64,000 nt of DNA from an uncultured Alphaproteobacteria bacterium (GCA_910584385.1 CAJUAK010000002.1:62001-126000); one strand, 5' to 3'. Shown: positions 1 through 10,500, counted from the stretch's first letter. Translations and numbers: made by a program. Notes: generated from the sequence alone by a model not told the origin.

Positions 1-3
1 ATA

Positions 4-1077
4 ATGAGTTTTGCAGAGAAACTAAGCAATGTCGTTAACCGTTATAATGAGCTTGAAAGCCTTATTTCTGCACCGGATTTGAATTCTGACGAGCTGGTGC
101 GCATGAATAAGGAATTGGCGGCGCTTGCTCCGGTGGTTGAGGGAATTAACGCTTTGCACAAGCTGGAAGCGGATATGCTTGACGCTAAAGCGATGATGGA
201 AGACGCGTCTTTGGATAAAGAGATGAAGGAACTTGCCGAAGCGGAATATTATGATTTGAAAGAACGGCTGCCGGAACAAGAAAAGCAAGTGAAAATTTTG
301 CTTTTGCCCAAAGATGCGGAAGATGAGAAAAATGCGATTTTGGAAGTGCGGGCGGGAACCGGCGGTGATGAAGCCGCATTATTTGCCTCTGTTTTGTTTG
401 AAATGTATCAACGTTATTCGGTTTTGCAGGGCTGGAAGTTTGAGGTTAATGATGTTACGGAAAACGAGCTGGGCGGCTATAAGGAAGCTACGGCAAAAAT
501 TACCGGCAAGGATGTTTTTGCAAAGTTGAAGTTTGAATCGGGGGCGCACCGTGTGCAGCGCGTCCCGGTAACCGAATCTCAGGGGCGGGTTCATACCTCC
601 GCGGCAACGGTTGCCGTTTTGCCGGAAATTGAAGAAGTGGATATGTATATAAATCCGGCGGATTTGAAAATTGATGTTTATCGCGCTTCCGGTGCCGGCG
701 GGCAACATGTTAACAGAACAGAATCCGCTGTGCGCATTACCCATATTCCAACCGGCGTGGTTGTTCAGTGCCAGGATGACCGTTCGCAATTTAAGAATAA
801 AGAAAAAGCGATGAATCACCTTCGCGCAAAATTATATGATATGCAAAAGGAAAGCATTAATTCGGCTTATTCCGAAAAACGCAAGCTGCAGGTTGGCAGC
901 GGCGACCGCAGCGAACGTATCCGTACTTACAACTATCCGCAGGGGCGGGTAACCGATCATAGGATAAACCTGACGTTATATAAGTTAAACGAAGTTGTTT
1001 CCGGCGATGCATTGGGCGAAATTATAGAAGCCTTGGTTACCGAAGATCAGGCGCAGAAGCTTTCGGAATTAGAATAA
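4..1077 (+). CDS. prfA: Peptide chain release factor 1
   Basis: Class I release factor that recognises UAA and UAG in the ribosomal A site and triggers hydrolysis of peptidyl-tRNA. The stop-recognition tripeptide of RF1 is visible as PVT (residues about 188-190, in PVTESQGR), and the catalytic GGQ is at about 232-234 (SGAGGQHVNRTES). The GSGDRSERIRTYN stretch near the C terminus is also typical of the family. At 357 residues it is full length, so the window starts just upstream of a complete gene. The usual neighbour prmC, which methylates the GGQ glutamine, does not follow; a hairpin terminator and a cold-shock gene come next. Confidence 0.97.
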   Translation: MSFAEKLSNVVNRYNELESLISAPDLNSDELVRMNKELAALAPVVEGINALHKLEADMLDAKAMMEDASLDKEMKELAEAEYYDLKERLPEQEKQVKILLLPKDAEDEKNAILEVRAGTGGDEAALFASVLFEMYQRYSVLQGWKFEVNDVTENELGGYKEATAKITGKDVFAKLKFESGAHRVQRVPVTESQGRVHTSAATVAVLPEIEEVDMYINPADLKIDVYRASGAGGQHVNRTESAVRITHIPTGVVVQCQDDRSQFKNKEKAMNHLRAKLYDMQKESINSAYSEKRKLQVGSGDRSERIRTYNYPQGRVTDHRINLTLYKLNEVVSGDALGEIIEALVTEDQAQKLSELE

Positions 1078-1085
1078 GCATGATG

Positions 1086-1116
1086 GCGGCGGATAATAAT
1101 CTGCCGCTATTTTTTT
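1086..1116 (+). terminator. Rho-independent terminator after prfA
   Basis: An 8-bp stem (1086-1093 with 1100-1107, one G-T pair) with a 6-nt loop is followed by a T-rich run. It sits nine bases after the prfA stop codon. Confidence 0.8.
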
Positions 1117-1216
1117 GAATTTATTTATCATCAATGACCTTTAAATGCTTTAGTGCAGGCATATATTAATATCTGATTAAACAATTCCCCAATAACTTGA
1201 TAGAAGGATATGCATA

Positions 1217-1429
1217 ATGCAAAAAGGTACTGTTAAATGGTTTAACACAAAAAAAGGTTATGGTTTTATTCAGCCGGAAAATGGCGAGAAAGATATTTTT
1301 ATTCATGTAACCCAAATGGAAAAAACAGGCTTGCGCCGTTTGTTTGACGGACAATTGGTGAGCTTTGAGGTATTTAAAGATGCCCGCAGCGGAAAAATTG
1401 CGGCAACAGAAGTTCATCTGATTTCTTAA
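1217..1429 (+). CDS. cspA: Cold-shock domain protein (CspA family)
   Basis: A 70-residue single-domain nucleic-acid-binding protein of the CspA family, thought to act as an RNA chaperone. The RNP1 motif appears as KGYGFI and RNP2 as DIFIHV, inside the usual opening GTVKWFNTKKGYGFI. The length is that of a stand-alone cold-shock domain. It has its own A+T-rich leader after the prfA terminator and ends at a strong hairpin shared with the convergent acetyltransferase gene, so it is monocistronic. Which csp paralog it is cannot be told from sequence alone. Confidence 0.93.
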   Translation: MQKGTVKWFNTKKGYGFIQPENGEKDIFIHVTQMEKTGLRRLFDGQLVSFEVFKDARSGKIAATEVHLIS

Positions 1430-1445
1430 GGGCTAAAAAAATAAA

Positions 1446-1476
1446 AGCTCCCGAATTTTGGTTTCGGGAGCTGTTT
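1446..1476. terminator. Bidirectional terminator between cspA and GNAT gene
   Basis: A perfect 10-bp stem (1446-1455 with 1463-1472) has A-rich sequence on the left and T-rich sequence on the right. It lies between two convergent genes and can serve both. Confidence 0.8.
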
Positions 1477-1485
1477 GCATATGGA

Positions 1486-1926
1486 TTATTTTAAATCTTT
1501 AACCATTTTGGCGAAAGTTATGCCTTGTTCTTCAAATATTTCGCCTTCTTGCCGGTAACCTATTTTTTCGTAAAAACTGACAACAGAAAGCATGGCATGC
1601 ATAATGATTTTTGCAAACCCGGCTTCTTTGGCGCGTTTTTCTGCATAGGCAACCATTTCCCGCCCAATGCCTTCGCCTTGGTAACGGGTGTCGACAGCAA
1701 CTTGCATCATGCGAATGATTTCATTGTCGACAGGTGCCAAAATCAAGCTTCCGACAAGGCGGTCGTCAAGATTTTCAATGCAGCCGATGTGGAGATATTC
1801 CGCTTCTTTTGCCCGGTGAGTATCTAAAAATTTGAGTCCCAGGGGTTCTAATAAAATTTTGTAGCGCAAGGCGACAGATTCATCATAACGGCTGGAGCCA
1901 AAGTCAATATCAATCATCTTTTTCAT
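1486..1926 (-). CDS. GNAT family N-acetyltransferase
   Basis: Small acetyl-CoA-dependent acetyltransferase; the substrate is unknown. The acetyl-CoA binding signature is QGEGIGREM, following the beta-4 strand MMQVAVDTRY, and the late FYEKIGYRQEGE stretch matches the GNAT motif B region. The frame is open upstream to 1983. I place the start at 1926 (protein begins MKKMIDIDFG, 146 residues) because a GAGGAG ribosome-binding site precedes that ATG, while the upstream extension is a lysine-rich stretch with no site. It is monocistronic and convergent with cspA. Confidence 0.85.
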   Translation of the reverse strand: MKKMIDIDFGSSRYDESVALRYKILLEPLGLKFLDTHRAKEAEYLHIGCIENLDDRLVGSLILAPVDNEIIRMMQVAVDTRYQGEGIGREMVAYAEKRAKEAGFAKIIMHAMLSVVSFYEKIGYRQEGEIFEEQGITFAKMVKDLK

Positions 1927-2054
1927 GAGCCATCTCCTCTTCTGCTTTTTTATTAGTATAATCTTTTTTATTGATATGCGCAATATATATTGCTTAAAAC
2001 AAATTTTTAATCTATTTTCAAAAAAAAATAAGTTCTATCAGATAAGGATAAAAT

Positions 2055-3860
2055 ATGCATACCCCAATGGAGCGGATTAGGAATTTTGCAATTATTGCCC
2101 ATATTGACCACGGCAAGTCAACGCTGGCCGATCGGCTTATCGAATATTGCGGCGGCCTGGAAAAAAGAGAAATGACCGAACAGGTTTTAGATTCCATGGA
2201 TATTGAAAAAGAACGTGGCATTACGATTAAGGCGCAGACCGTGCGCCTGAACTACCAGGCTAAAGATGGAAATTCTTATCAGCTTAATTTGATGGATACG
2301 CCCGGACACGTGGACTTTTCCTATGAGGTCTCCCGGTCTTTGGCTTCATGCGAAGGGTCTGTTCTGGTCGTGGATGCCACGCAGGGCGTGGAAGCGCAAA
2401 CTTTGGCAAATGTTTATTTGGCACTTGACAATAATCATGAAATCATTCCGGTCTTGAATAAAATAGACCTTCCTTCGGCTGAGCCAGAGAAAGTAAAGCA
2501 GCAAATAGAAGACGTTATCGGATTAGATGCTTCGGAAGCTGTTGAAACCTCCGGAAAAAGCGGGCTTGGCGTGGAAAATTTGTTGGAGGCGATTGTTCAA
2601 AAGCTTCCGTCTCCTTCCGGAGATGAAAAGGCGCCTTTGAAAGCTTTGCTGATTGACAGTTGGTATGACGCTTACCTCGGGGTTATTATCCTGGTGCGCA
2701 TTCATGACGGGGTTTTGCGCAAAAAAACACAAATCCGCATGATGTCAAGCGGTGCCACCTATCTTGTCGACCGTGTTGGCATATTTACGCCCAAGATGCA
2801 GGATGTTGATGCGCTCTATCCAGGGGAAGTCGGCTTTTTAACCGCCAGCATTAAAGCTGTTGCCGATTGCAGCATTGGCGATACGATTACGGATAATAAA
2901 ATGCCTTGCCAGGAACCATTGCAAGGGTTTAAACCTTCTGTCCCGGTTGTTTTTTGTTCTATTTTTCCGGTGGATTCCAGCCAATATGAGGCGCTAAAGG
3001 ATGCATTGGCGAAACTTAAGCTGAATGATGCGAGCATCGATTACCAAAATGAAAATTCCGCGGCGCTGGGGTTGGGGTTCCGCTGCGGTTTCCTTGGCTT
3101 GCTGCACATGGAGATTATCCAAGAGCGCTTAGGGCGGGAATTTGATTTGGATCTTATTACGACGGCGCCGTCCGTTGCTTACAAAATCCATCTGACGGAC
3201 GGTTCCGAAATGCTGTTGCATAATCCGGCGGACATGCCTGATGTAACTAAAATTTCATCGATCGAAGAACCGGTCGTCAAGGCAACAATTATGGTTCCCG
3301 ACACTTATTTGGGAGCGGTATTAAAACTTTGCAATGACCGTCGCGGCGAACAGCATGAATTGACCTATGTCGGGAGCCGGGCGATGGTGGTGTATAAAAT
3401 TCCTTTAAATGAAATTGTCTTTGATTTTTATGACCGCCTGAAATCTATTACCAGCGGCTATGCCAGCTTTGATTATGAAATTATCGGCTATGAAGTTTCG
3501 GATTTGGTGCGTGTTCAAATTTTAATTAATGAAGAACCTGTTGATGCTTTGGCTTTTTTGTGCCATCGCAGCGAGGCCGAATCCCGCGGGCGCCAGATTT
3601 GCGAGCGCCTTAAAGACCTCATCCCCAGGCATTTATTTAAAATTCCAATCCAGGCTGCCATCGGCGGAAGGGTTGTTGCCCGCGAAACCATCTCTGCTTT
3701 GCGCAAAGATGTAACGGCCAAATGTTATGGCGGCGATGTAACCCGTAAGCGTAAACTTCTGGATAAACAGAAAAAAGGCAAGCTCCGCATGCGGCAGTTC
3801 GGCAAGGTTGAAGTTCCCCAGTCGGCGTTTATTGAGGCGTTGCGTATCGGCGACCAGTAA
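2055..3860 (+). CDS. lepA: Elongation factor 4 (back-translocating GTPase)
   Basis: Ribosome-associated translational GTPase. The P-loop AHIDHGKST is at residues 15-23, the G3 motif DTPGH lies at about 80-84, and NKID is the G4 motif. The EF-4-specific C-terminal domain ends with KLRMRQFGKVEVPQ. The length of 601 residues is normal for the family. An AAGGAT ribosome-binding sequence precedes the start. The gene stands alone; downstream is a noncoding stretch full of palindromic repeats. Confidence 0.97.
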   Translation: MHTPMERIRNFAIIAHIDHGKSTLADRLIEYCGGLEKREMTEQVLDSMDIEKERGITIKAQTVRLNYQAKDGNSYQLNLMDTPGHVDFSYEVSRSLASCEGSVLVVDATQGVEAQTLANVYLALDNNHEIIPVLNKIDLPSAEPEKVKQQIEDVIGLDASEAVETSGKSGLGVENLLEAIVQKLPSPSGDEKAPLKALLIDSWYDAYLGVIILVRIHDGVLRKKTQIRMMSSGATYLVDRVGIFTPKMQDVDALYPGEVGFLTASIKAVADCSIGDTITDNKMPCQEPLQGFKPSVPVVFCSIFPVDSSQYEALKDALAKLKLNDASIDYQNENSAALGLGFRCGFLGLLHMEIIQERLGREFDLDLITTAPSVAYKIHLTDGSEMLLHNPADMPDVTKISSIEEPVVKATIMVPDTYLGAVLKLCNDRRGEQHELTYVGSRAMVVYKIPLNEIVFDFYDRLKSITSGYASFDYEIIGYEVSDLVRVQILINEEPVDALAFLCHRSEAESRGRQICERLKDLIPRHLFKIPIQAAIGGRVVARETISALRKDVTAKCYGGDVTRKRKLLDKQKKGKLRMRQFGKVEVPQSAFIEALRIGDQ

Positions 3861-3884
3861 AAAGTTCGTATAACGTCTCATTCA

Positions 3885-4201
3885 GCGCGATTAAATTCGG
3901 ATGGAAAAAATTCACGTACGTTTATGTACGCTAAAATTTTTTCCGCCTTTTAAATTACGCCGGCTAAGATATTCTCCAAACTTTTTATTCAAATTTTTCA
4001 GTTGGCAACTAATACAGAAATAGCAGGTCGGAAGTTTCCTCACGTACCTTATGTACGCTGTGGTACTTCCGCCTTTATTTCTTATTATTTGCGCACGCTA
4101 TCCGAACTTTTATCTTTACGGCGCTCATCCGGCGCGATTGAATTCGGACGGAAAAAATTTACGTATGTTTATGTACGCTAAAATTTTTTCCGCCTTTTAA
4201 A
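3885..4201. repeat. Three palindromic repeat units between lepA and deoA
   Basis: The 342-bp gap between lepA and deoA (3861-4202) has no gene. It holds two near-identical direct copies of about 70 bp (3885-3954 and 4132-4201). Each contains a hairpin with arms GGAAAAAATT / AATTTTTTCC (3903-3944 and 4150-4191) and an inner CGTAC / GTACG palindrome. A third, diverged unit (4030-4070) keeps the inner CGTAC-GTACG but has GGAAGT / ACTTCC outer arms. The architecture resembles REP-like interspersed palindromic elements. The last unit abuts the deoA stop and could help end that transcript. Confidence 0.8.
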
Positions 4202-4202
4202 C

Positions 4203-5513
4203 CTATCCGATCTTTTCGATAACACAGGCAGAAGCCGCTGGTTCTTTATCGCTTATTTGGATGTTGTCCAAGATATCTTTTGCCGCTTCCTGCCATTCTT
4301 CTTCGCTCTGGGCATGAATAACGCAAAGCGGTGTGTGTGCATCGGCATAATCGCCGATTTGGCAAAAATCGCTAAAGCCGGTGGCATAGTCAAGTTTTTG
4401 ATCGCTCCTAACCCGTCCGCCTTTAAGTTTGATTAATGCTAGTCCGATGTTTCGGGTATTCATGCCGCTGATGTATCCGCTTTTCTTTGCAAAAATTTCT
4501 TTTACAACTTTTGCTTTTGGAAGGTAATTGGCTGAATGTTCTGCAAAATCTTTCGGACCGCCGAGCATGGCAACCATTTTGGAGAATATTTCCAGTGCTT
4601 TTCCGCTCTTTAATGCCTTATTTAGTTTTTCTTCCGCTTCTTGAATACTGTCGGCTAATTTGCTGGTGAGCAAAAGTTCTGCACAGAGGGATAGCGTAAT
4701 CTGGTGCAGGCGCTTGTCTTTATTTCTTCCTTGCAGATACTCGACAGCTTCCTGCATTTCCAGGGCATTGCCGACGGTTGTTCCTAAAACCTGATTCATG
4801 TCTGTCAGCAAGGCGCTGGTTTTGCAGCCTGCTGCATTCGCAACGTTTACAATTGATTTTGCTAATTTTCTGGCATCTTCCAAATTATCCATAAAAGCGC
4901 CGTTGCCGCATTTCAAATCCATAACCAGGCAATCTAATCCGGCTGCCAGTTTTTTGGAAAGAATAGATGCCGTGATGAGCGGTATGGATTCAACTGTTCC
5001 GCAAACATCCCGTATTGCATATATTTTCTTATCGGCAGGTGCCAGATTTCCGGTTTGTCCGATAATTGCGCATCCGGCTTCTTTAACCGTTTGGGCGAAT
5101 AGTTCATTTGTCGGCATTGTTTGGTAGCCGGGAATAGAATCAAATTTATCCAGAGTGCCGCCGGTATGTCCGAGCCCGCGTCCGGAAATCATCGGGACGA
5201 ATCCGCCGCAGGCAGCAACCATAGGGGCCAGCATTAAGCTGACTTTGTCGCCGACGCCGCCGGAGGAATGTTTGTCAACAATCGGCCCGGGCATCCCTTT
5301 CCAGGAAAGGACATCTCCGGAATCCCTCATTGCAAGGGTTAGCGTGGCAGTTTCTTCATTGTTGAATCCATTAAGAAAAATGGCCATTGTGAGTGCGGCG
5401 GTTTGTGCATCCATAATGCTTCCGTCCGTAATGCCCCGGATAAATTCTTGGATTTCTTCTTTGCTTAAAATTCCGCGATTGCGTTTTTTTCGTATAATTT
5501 CTTGTGGAAGCAT
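4203..5513 (-). CDS. deoA: Thymidine phosphorylase
   Basis: Converts thymidine and phosphate into thymine and 2-deoxyribose 1-phosphate in pyrimidine nucleoside salvage. The phosphate-binding signature DKHSSGGVGDK is at residues 80-90, followed by SGRGLGHTGGTLDKFDSIPG, which is characteristic of thymidine/pyrimidine nucleoside phosphorylases. The length (436) matches the bacterial deoA type. It is last in a four-gene minus-strand operon (cdd, punA, deoC, deoA), and its ATG overlaps the deoC stop by one base, which implies translational coupling. Confidence 0.94.
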   Translation of the reverse strand: MLPQEIIRKKRNRGILSKEEIQEFIRGITDGSIMDAQTAALTMAIFLNGFNNEETATLTLAMRDSGDVLSWKGMPGPIVDKHSSGGVGDKVSLMLAPMVAACGGFVPMISGRGLGHTGGTLDKFDSIPGYQTMPTNELFAQTVKEAGCAIIGQTGNLAPADKKIYAIRDVCGTVESIPLITASILSKKLAAGLDCLVMDLKCGNGAFMDNLEDARKLAKSIVNVANAAGCKTSALLTDMNQVLGTTVGNALEMQEAVEYLQGRNKDKRLHQITLSLCAELLLTSKLADSIQEAEEKLNKALKSGKALEIFSKMVAMLGGPKDFAEHSANYLPKAKVVKEIFAKKSGYISGMNTRNIGLALIKLKGGRVRSDQKLDYATGFSDFCQIGDYADAHTPLCVIHAQSEEEWQEAAKDILDNIQISDKEPAASACVIEKIG

Positions 5514-6250
5514 TAGTAACCTCTCTTAATTACATTTATCAAATCATCTAACAGGGAGCTGGCGCCAATTCTGAAATTTTGCGGGGTTATCCATTTTCCG
5601 CCCATGATTGAAGATGCCAAAACCATATATTTTTTTGCCTCTTCCAAAGTCTTGATGCCGCCGCTTGCTTTGAATCCGGCTTTGCTTTTAGCGGATTTGA
5701 TTGTTTCCAAAATGGCGTTTGCAGCTTCCGGCGTGGCGGAAACTTGTGTCTTGCCGGTGGATGTTTTTATAAAATCGGCACCGTTTTCAATGCCGATTTT
5801 TGCGGCGTCTTTTATTAACAGGGCTTTTTTGATTTCGCCCGTTTCTAAAATCAGTTTTAACGGAATTTTTTTGCCGCAAAGGCTTTTGGCCGTTTTGACG
5901 TAATCTTGGCAGGCGGCGAAGTTTTTATTCAGGTACTCCTTGTACGGAAATACGGCATCAATTTCATTTGCGCCGTATTTAAGCGCTGCTTCGATTTCTT
6001 TTTGCAAAAGCGTTATATTGTTTTCTCCTTCCGGAAAATTGACAACCGTGGCAATGTTTATCCCGCTGCCGTTTAATTCTTCTTTTGCAAGAGGGACAAA
6101 TTTAGGGTAAACGCATACGGCGGCTGTTTTGCCATATGTGCTGTTTGCCTTTTCGCAGAGGCTGGCAATTTTATATTCTGAATCGTTGGCATTGAGCGAT
6201 GTGAGGTCAAGGCAGCGAAGCAGGTTATAGGCGGCGGTAACGTCATCCAT
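5513..6250 (-). CDS. deoC: Deoxyribose-phosphate aldolase
   Basis: Class I aldolase that splits 2-deoxyribose 5-phosphate into glyceraldehyde 3-phosphate and acetaldehyde, feeding salvaged deoxyribose into central metabolism. The Schiff-base lysine is K162 within DFIKTSTGK, and the acid/base aspartate region NEIDAVFPY is near residue 98. At 245 residues it is full length. It follows punA with one base between them and overlaps deoA by one base. No phosphopentomutase (deoB), needed to link the phosphorylase products to this enzyme, is in the window. Confidence 0.95.
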   Translation of the reverse strand: MDDVTAAYNLLRCLDLTSLNANDSEYKIASLCEKANSTYGKTAAVCVYPKFVPLAKEELNGSGINIATVVNFPEGENNITLLQKEIEAALKYGANEIDAVFPYKEYLNKNFAACQDYVKTAKSLCGKKIPLKLILETGEIKKALLIKDAAKIGIENGADFIKTSTGKTQVSATPEAANAILETIKSAKSKAGFKASGGIKTLEEAKKYMVLASSIMGGKWITPQNFRIGASSLLDDLINVIKRGY

Positions 6251-6251
6251 T

Positions 6252-7058
6252 TTAATTTTCCTCTAAAAATTTCTTAACCAAGGCGGTAAGGTTCTTTCCG
6301 GCAACATTTGCCGAAGCAAGCGTTTCTTCGTGGCTGGGCGGTGTGCTGCAGAGCCCGGCGCCGAAATTTGTTATGACGGAAATGCCCAAAACTTTAATGC
6401 CGGCGTAAACGGCGGCGATGACTTCCGGAACAGTCGACATGCCGACGGCATCTCCGCCCAGAATCCTAAAAGCGCGTATTTCCGCGGGCGTTTCAAAATT
6501 TGGTCCCAAGGCCATCAGATAAACGCCTTTTTTCAGTTCGATGCCCGCTTTTTGCGCTGTTTGTTCAAAGCTTTTGCGCAGGGCGGCATCATAAGCGTTG
6601 TTCATTGCCGGAAAACGAGGGCCGTATTTTTCATCGTCCATGCCCAGAAGCGGATTTTTTCCGCTGAAATTGATGTGGTCTTCAATAAGCATCAGGGTTC
6701 CCGGTTCAAAATCTGTCCGCAGGGAACCTGCCGCATTTGTGGCGATTAATTGCTTAATGCCGATTAGCTTAAAGGCCGCCAATAAATTTTTAATAATTTG
6801 CGGGTTATGCCCTTCGTAGAGGTGAAAGCGCCCCTGCATGCAAAGAATTTTATGGCGCCCTATAATGCCGGCAATAAAGCGCCCTTTATGCCCGCTGACA
6901 TTGGTGGCGGGAAGTTCAGGCATATCGGCATAGTTGACAATGGCCGGATTTTCAATTTCTCCGGCCAGTCCGCCCAGCCCGCTGCCCAAAATTATTAATG
7001 TGTCCGGGCAGAATCCGTTTAGATGTTTTTGCAGGGAAGATGCCAATTTTTCAATCAT
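6252..7058 (-). CDS. punA: Purine nucleoside phosphorylase (trimeric type)
   Basis: Phosphorolysis of purine (deoxy)nucleosides to base and (deoxy)ribose 1-phosphate. Motifs of the trimeric PNP family are present: ILGSGLGGLA at about 23-32, SGHKGRF, MQGRFHLYEGH, ATNAAGSL and MSTVPEVIAA. The 268-residue length fits this family and not the hexameric DeoD type. It overlaps cdd upstream by 4 nt (ATGA) and is one base from deoC, so it is a coupled member of the nucleoside operon. The alternative name xapA cannot be excluded. Confidence 0.92.
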   Translation of the reverse strand: MIEKLASSLQKHLNGFCPDTLIILGSGLGGLAGEIENPAIVNYADMPELPATNVSGHKGRFIAGIIGRHKILCMQGRFHLYEGHNPQIIKNLLAAFKLIGIKQLIATNAAGSLRTDFEPGTLMLIEDHINFSGKNPLLGMDDEKYGPRFPAMNNAYDAALRKSFEQTAQKAGIELKKGVYLMALGPNFETPAEIRAFRILGGDAVGMSTVPEVIAAVYAGIKVLGISVITNFGAGLCSTPPSHEETLASANVAGKNLTALVKKFLEEN

Positions 7059-7456
7059 TTTGTTAAATCCTTGTCTTGAAATGCCAATGGCAAAAGTTCT
7101 TTTAATGGCAGGCTTTTTTGTATGCCGTTTTTATTGGCCAGGTGGATGATGGTTTCTGGCGTTCCGAATTCGGCAATGCGCTGGCGGCATGCGCCGCAGG
7201 GCGTAATCAGGTTTGAGCCCTTGCCAATTATCAATATCTCTGAAATTTCAGCGTCTCCGCCGGCAACCATTGCCGAGATGGCTCCTTGTTCCGCACAGGT
7301 GCCGCATGGGTAGGAAATGTTTTCAACATTGCATCCGGAATAAATGTTTCCGTTTGAAGAAAGTATGGCTGCGCCAACGCTGAATTTTGAATAGGGGGCG
7401 TAGGCATTTTCCATAATTTTTAAAGCTGTTTCAAAGAGGGTGATTTTTTTGCTCAT
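7055..7456 (-). CDS. cdd: Cytidine deaminase
   Basis: Zinc-dependent deamination of cytidine and deoxycytidine to uridine and deoxyuridine. The zinc site and catalytic glutamate are visible as C54-A-E56 (CGTCAEQGAI) and the C87xxC90 pair (TPCGACRQRI). The 133-residue length is typical of the homotetrameric form. It is the first gene of the cdd-punA-deoC-deoA operon and overlaps punA by 4 nt. The operon promoter should lie in 7457-7528, the short region shared with the divergent AsmA-like gene. Confidence 0.95.
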   Translation of the reverse strand: MSKKITLFETALKIMENAYAPYSKFSVGAAILSSNGNIYSGCNVENISYPCGTCAEQGAISAMVAGGDAEISEILIIGKGSNLITPCGACRQRIAEFGTPETIIHLANKNGIQKSLPLKELLPLAFQDKDLTK

Positions 7457-7528
7457 TCCTGGTAATACCTTAAAATTAAAAGTTTTCTTAATTATTTTAT
7501 GTTGTTATAATAAAGAGCAAATCTGAAT

Positions 7529-10500
7529 ATGGCAAGGAGAAGTTTCTTGAAAAAGGCATTGATTATTACAGCGGCTGTTTTGCTAACGATTTTAATTGGA
7601 GCCGGCGCTTATATCGCATCGATTGACTGGACGCGCTACCGGGAAGATATTGCGATGCAAATTTCAAAAATGAGCGGCAAAAAACTGTCTTTCGACGGGC
7701 CTTTTGAATTTACGATGTACCCTTCTCCTTATATGGTTGCACAAGATGTTAAGATTTATAATCCTGCAAGCGAAAGCGAAAAACCCATTGCAACAATCAA
7801 AAAAATGGTGGTTGATTTATCCCTTATGCCTTTGCTGCAAGGAGTTATTGATATCCGCCATATGTCATTTATCGAGCCGCAAATCGAGGTTTTGGTTTTA
7901 GAGGACGGGAAGCTTAACTGGCAATCGGATTTTAATCAGGAACAGATTGCGCAAATTCGAAACACGGAAGTGATGCTTAATTCCTTAACCCTGGAAAAGG
8001 GGGAGTTGTCTTTTTCAGATGAAGAAGCGGGAATTTATTGGAAGTTAAATAATCTTAATGCGGAAATTATTGCGCAAAACCTGCTTGGCCCATACCGCAT
8101 TGAAGGGAGTTATTTGCGAAGCGGGAATCCTGAGGGCTTTGCCGTTTCTCTCGGGCAGTTTACAGAAAATTTTGCAACTTCGCTTAATTTAGTGCTGACA
8201 CATCCGCAATCAGACAGCTATTTGCGTTTTGACGGTTCTTTTCTGCTTTCGAACCGTTCAATCAATGGCAATCTGGTTTTGGAAAGCAAAAATGTTAAAA
8301 GATTGGCGGAACATAATTTGAACGGCTTTACTTTGAACGAGGCTTATAATTATCCGCTGTCTATTTCAACAGGCGTCAATGCCAATAAGACCCAAATCGA
8401 TTTATCCGGTTTCACCTTAAAATACGGTTCCACGGCCGGGGCGGGAAATATATTATTGCCGCTTGCCGAAGAGTCATATAATTATGGCGAAAAACAAATT
8501 TCGAAGAAGCAGTTGGAAACAGCTTTTAATTTTACAAACCTTGATTTGGAACCTTTGGCTTATGCTTTGAAGGAATTTATCCAGACCTATAAAAGCCCTG
8601 AAAATAAATTGTATCTTCCGGAAGATTTTAACGTGATTGGCGATGTGAGGTCTGTTAACGCGACGTATAACGGGCAGGATGTGAAAGATTTAAGCTTTAG
8701 TTTTGACTATACGAATAAGCTTTTGCATGTGAACAATTTGGCAGCGGCTTTGCCCGGGGATACGTCTTTTGATTTGAAGGGCGATTTTTATGCGGAAGAC
8801 GGCGTTCCGTTCTATGATTTTGAAACATCTTTTAACTCCGGAGATTTAACGGAGGCTTTGTCTTGGCTTGATATTAAGCCGCAAATTAGCAATGCCGGCG
8901 TGCTGCGCCGCAGCAACGGCAGCGCAAAAATAAGCGGAACCAATAAAAAGCTTTCCGTCTCCCCTTTTAAGGTTACTTTGGATAAAAGCAGTTTAAGCGG
9001 GGAATATGGCATTAAGTTTGGCAACCGTAATGATTCTTTGCTGGTGTTGTCTGCGGATATGATTAATTTTGATAATTATATCAGCGCGATGCCAAAAGAA
9101 GAGGCCGAGCAGGGACTGGCGAACAGGCTGCAATACCGTTTTGCGCAGCTTGGCGCTTTGAACGATTTTGAAATGCAGGCAGATATCCGGCTTGACCTGG
9201 GCATATTTGAAGGATTGCCTTTAGAAAATGTTGAACTTAAGGCCACATTGGTTGACGGAATTTTGGACATTTCAAAGTTAAAAATTGCCAATGCGGCAAA
9301 TATGAGCGTGGAAGCGCTTGGAAATGTCAAAGGTTTTGGTGAGAAATCGGCGTTTGAAAATCTGCGCTATAATATTATTACCGAAGATTTGCCGGCTTGG
9401 CTGAACAAGATGGAAGCAACATTGCCGGAAGTTAATTTAAAGCAAGTTCACAATTTTGATTCCGAAGGGATTATAACCGGCGATTTGAACCGTATGGCAA
9501 TGAAAAGCAACACTCAGCTTGGAGATTTAAAACTCAATTTTGGCGGACAGCTTTCCAACGGCAAAGGCGGATGGCAGGTTAACGGGCAGGTAAAGGCGGA
9601 ACATCCTGATTTTGTAGAAATGCTTCATGACTTTAATATTAATTATAATCCGCAAAATTATATCTTGGGGCGCTTTGTTCTAAACGGCAAAGCGGTGGGA
9701 AGCCGCCAAGCTTTTAAGCTGTCGGATATGAAAGCGAATATCGGCGTGAATGAGTTTAAAGGCGACCTTGTTTACGAAAATACGGATAACCGCCCGTCAA
9801 TTGTAACGGATTTGGAAATCAGCAGCTTTGAATGGGAAAAATTTATTTACAATACTTCAAAAGAAAAAACGCCGCCATTTGCCGTAACAAACGGCGAAAC
9901 GGCGAATTTGTGGCAGCAGCCCAAATGGCCGGCTGGAAAAATCGATTATAGCTTTTACCAGTCTTTTGATTTATCCGCTGCTTTGAAAGTAAAGAAATTT
10001 TCTGCGGGCGGCAGGGAGTTAACCGGAGCCTCAGCAAATTTGAAAATTAATAACGGCGTTTTGAATCTTTCTGATTTAACCGGGCAGATATGGGGCGGCA
10101 TGCTTCAGGGCGATATGGAGCTTAATATGAATGCGCCGGCATTGTCTGCAAAAGGAAAGCTTGAAAATGCCGATGCCGCCCTTATGGAATTAAGCGGCGG
10201 CCTTTATGGCCCGAAAAAAGGCATTCTTTCCCTTCAGGGGCAGGTGAACTCTTCGGCTGTTTCTCCCGCGGAATTTTTAGGAAAACTTTCAGGAGAGCTT
10301 AATGTTTCTTTAAATAATGTTTTGCTTAAGGGGTGGAATTTGCCGGCAGTCTATACGGATTTGCAAAAGAGGGATGTTTCTGAAGGCTTGGGCGTTTTGG
10401 TCAGAGACAGCCTTTCAAGCGGTGAAATGGAAGTTGATGAAATTAAGTTTCCTTTGAGCTTTAACCAGGGCAGTTTTAGCTTTAATAATTTGCAAATGAA

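Noticed and set aside
379..819. 146-codon minus-strand frame in prfA
   Set aside because: It lies wholly inside the well-supported release factor gene and has no independent signal.
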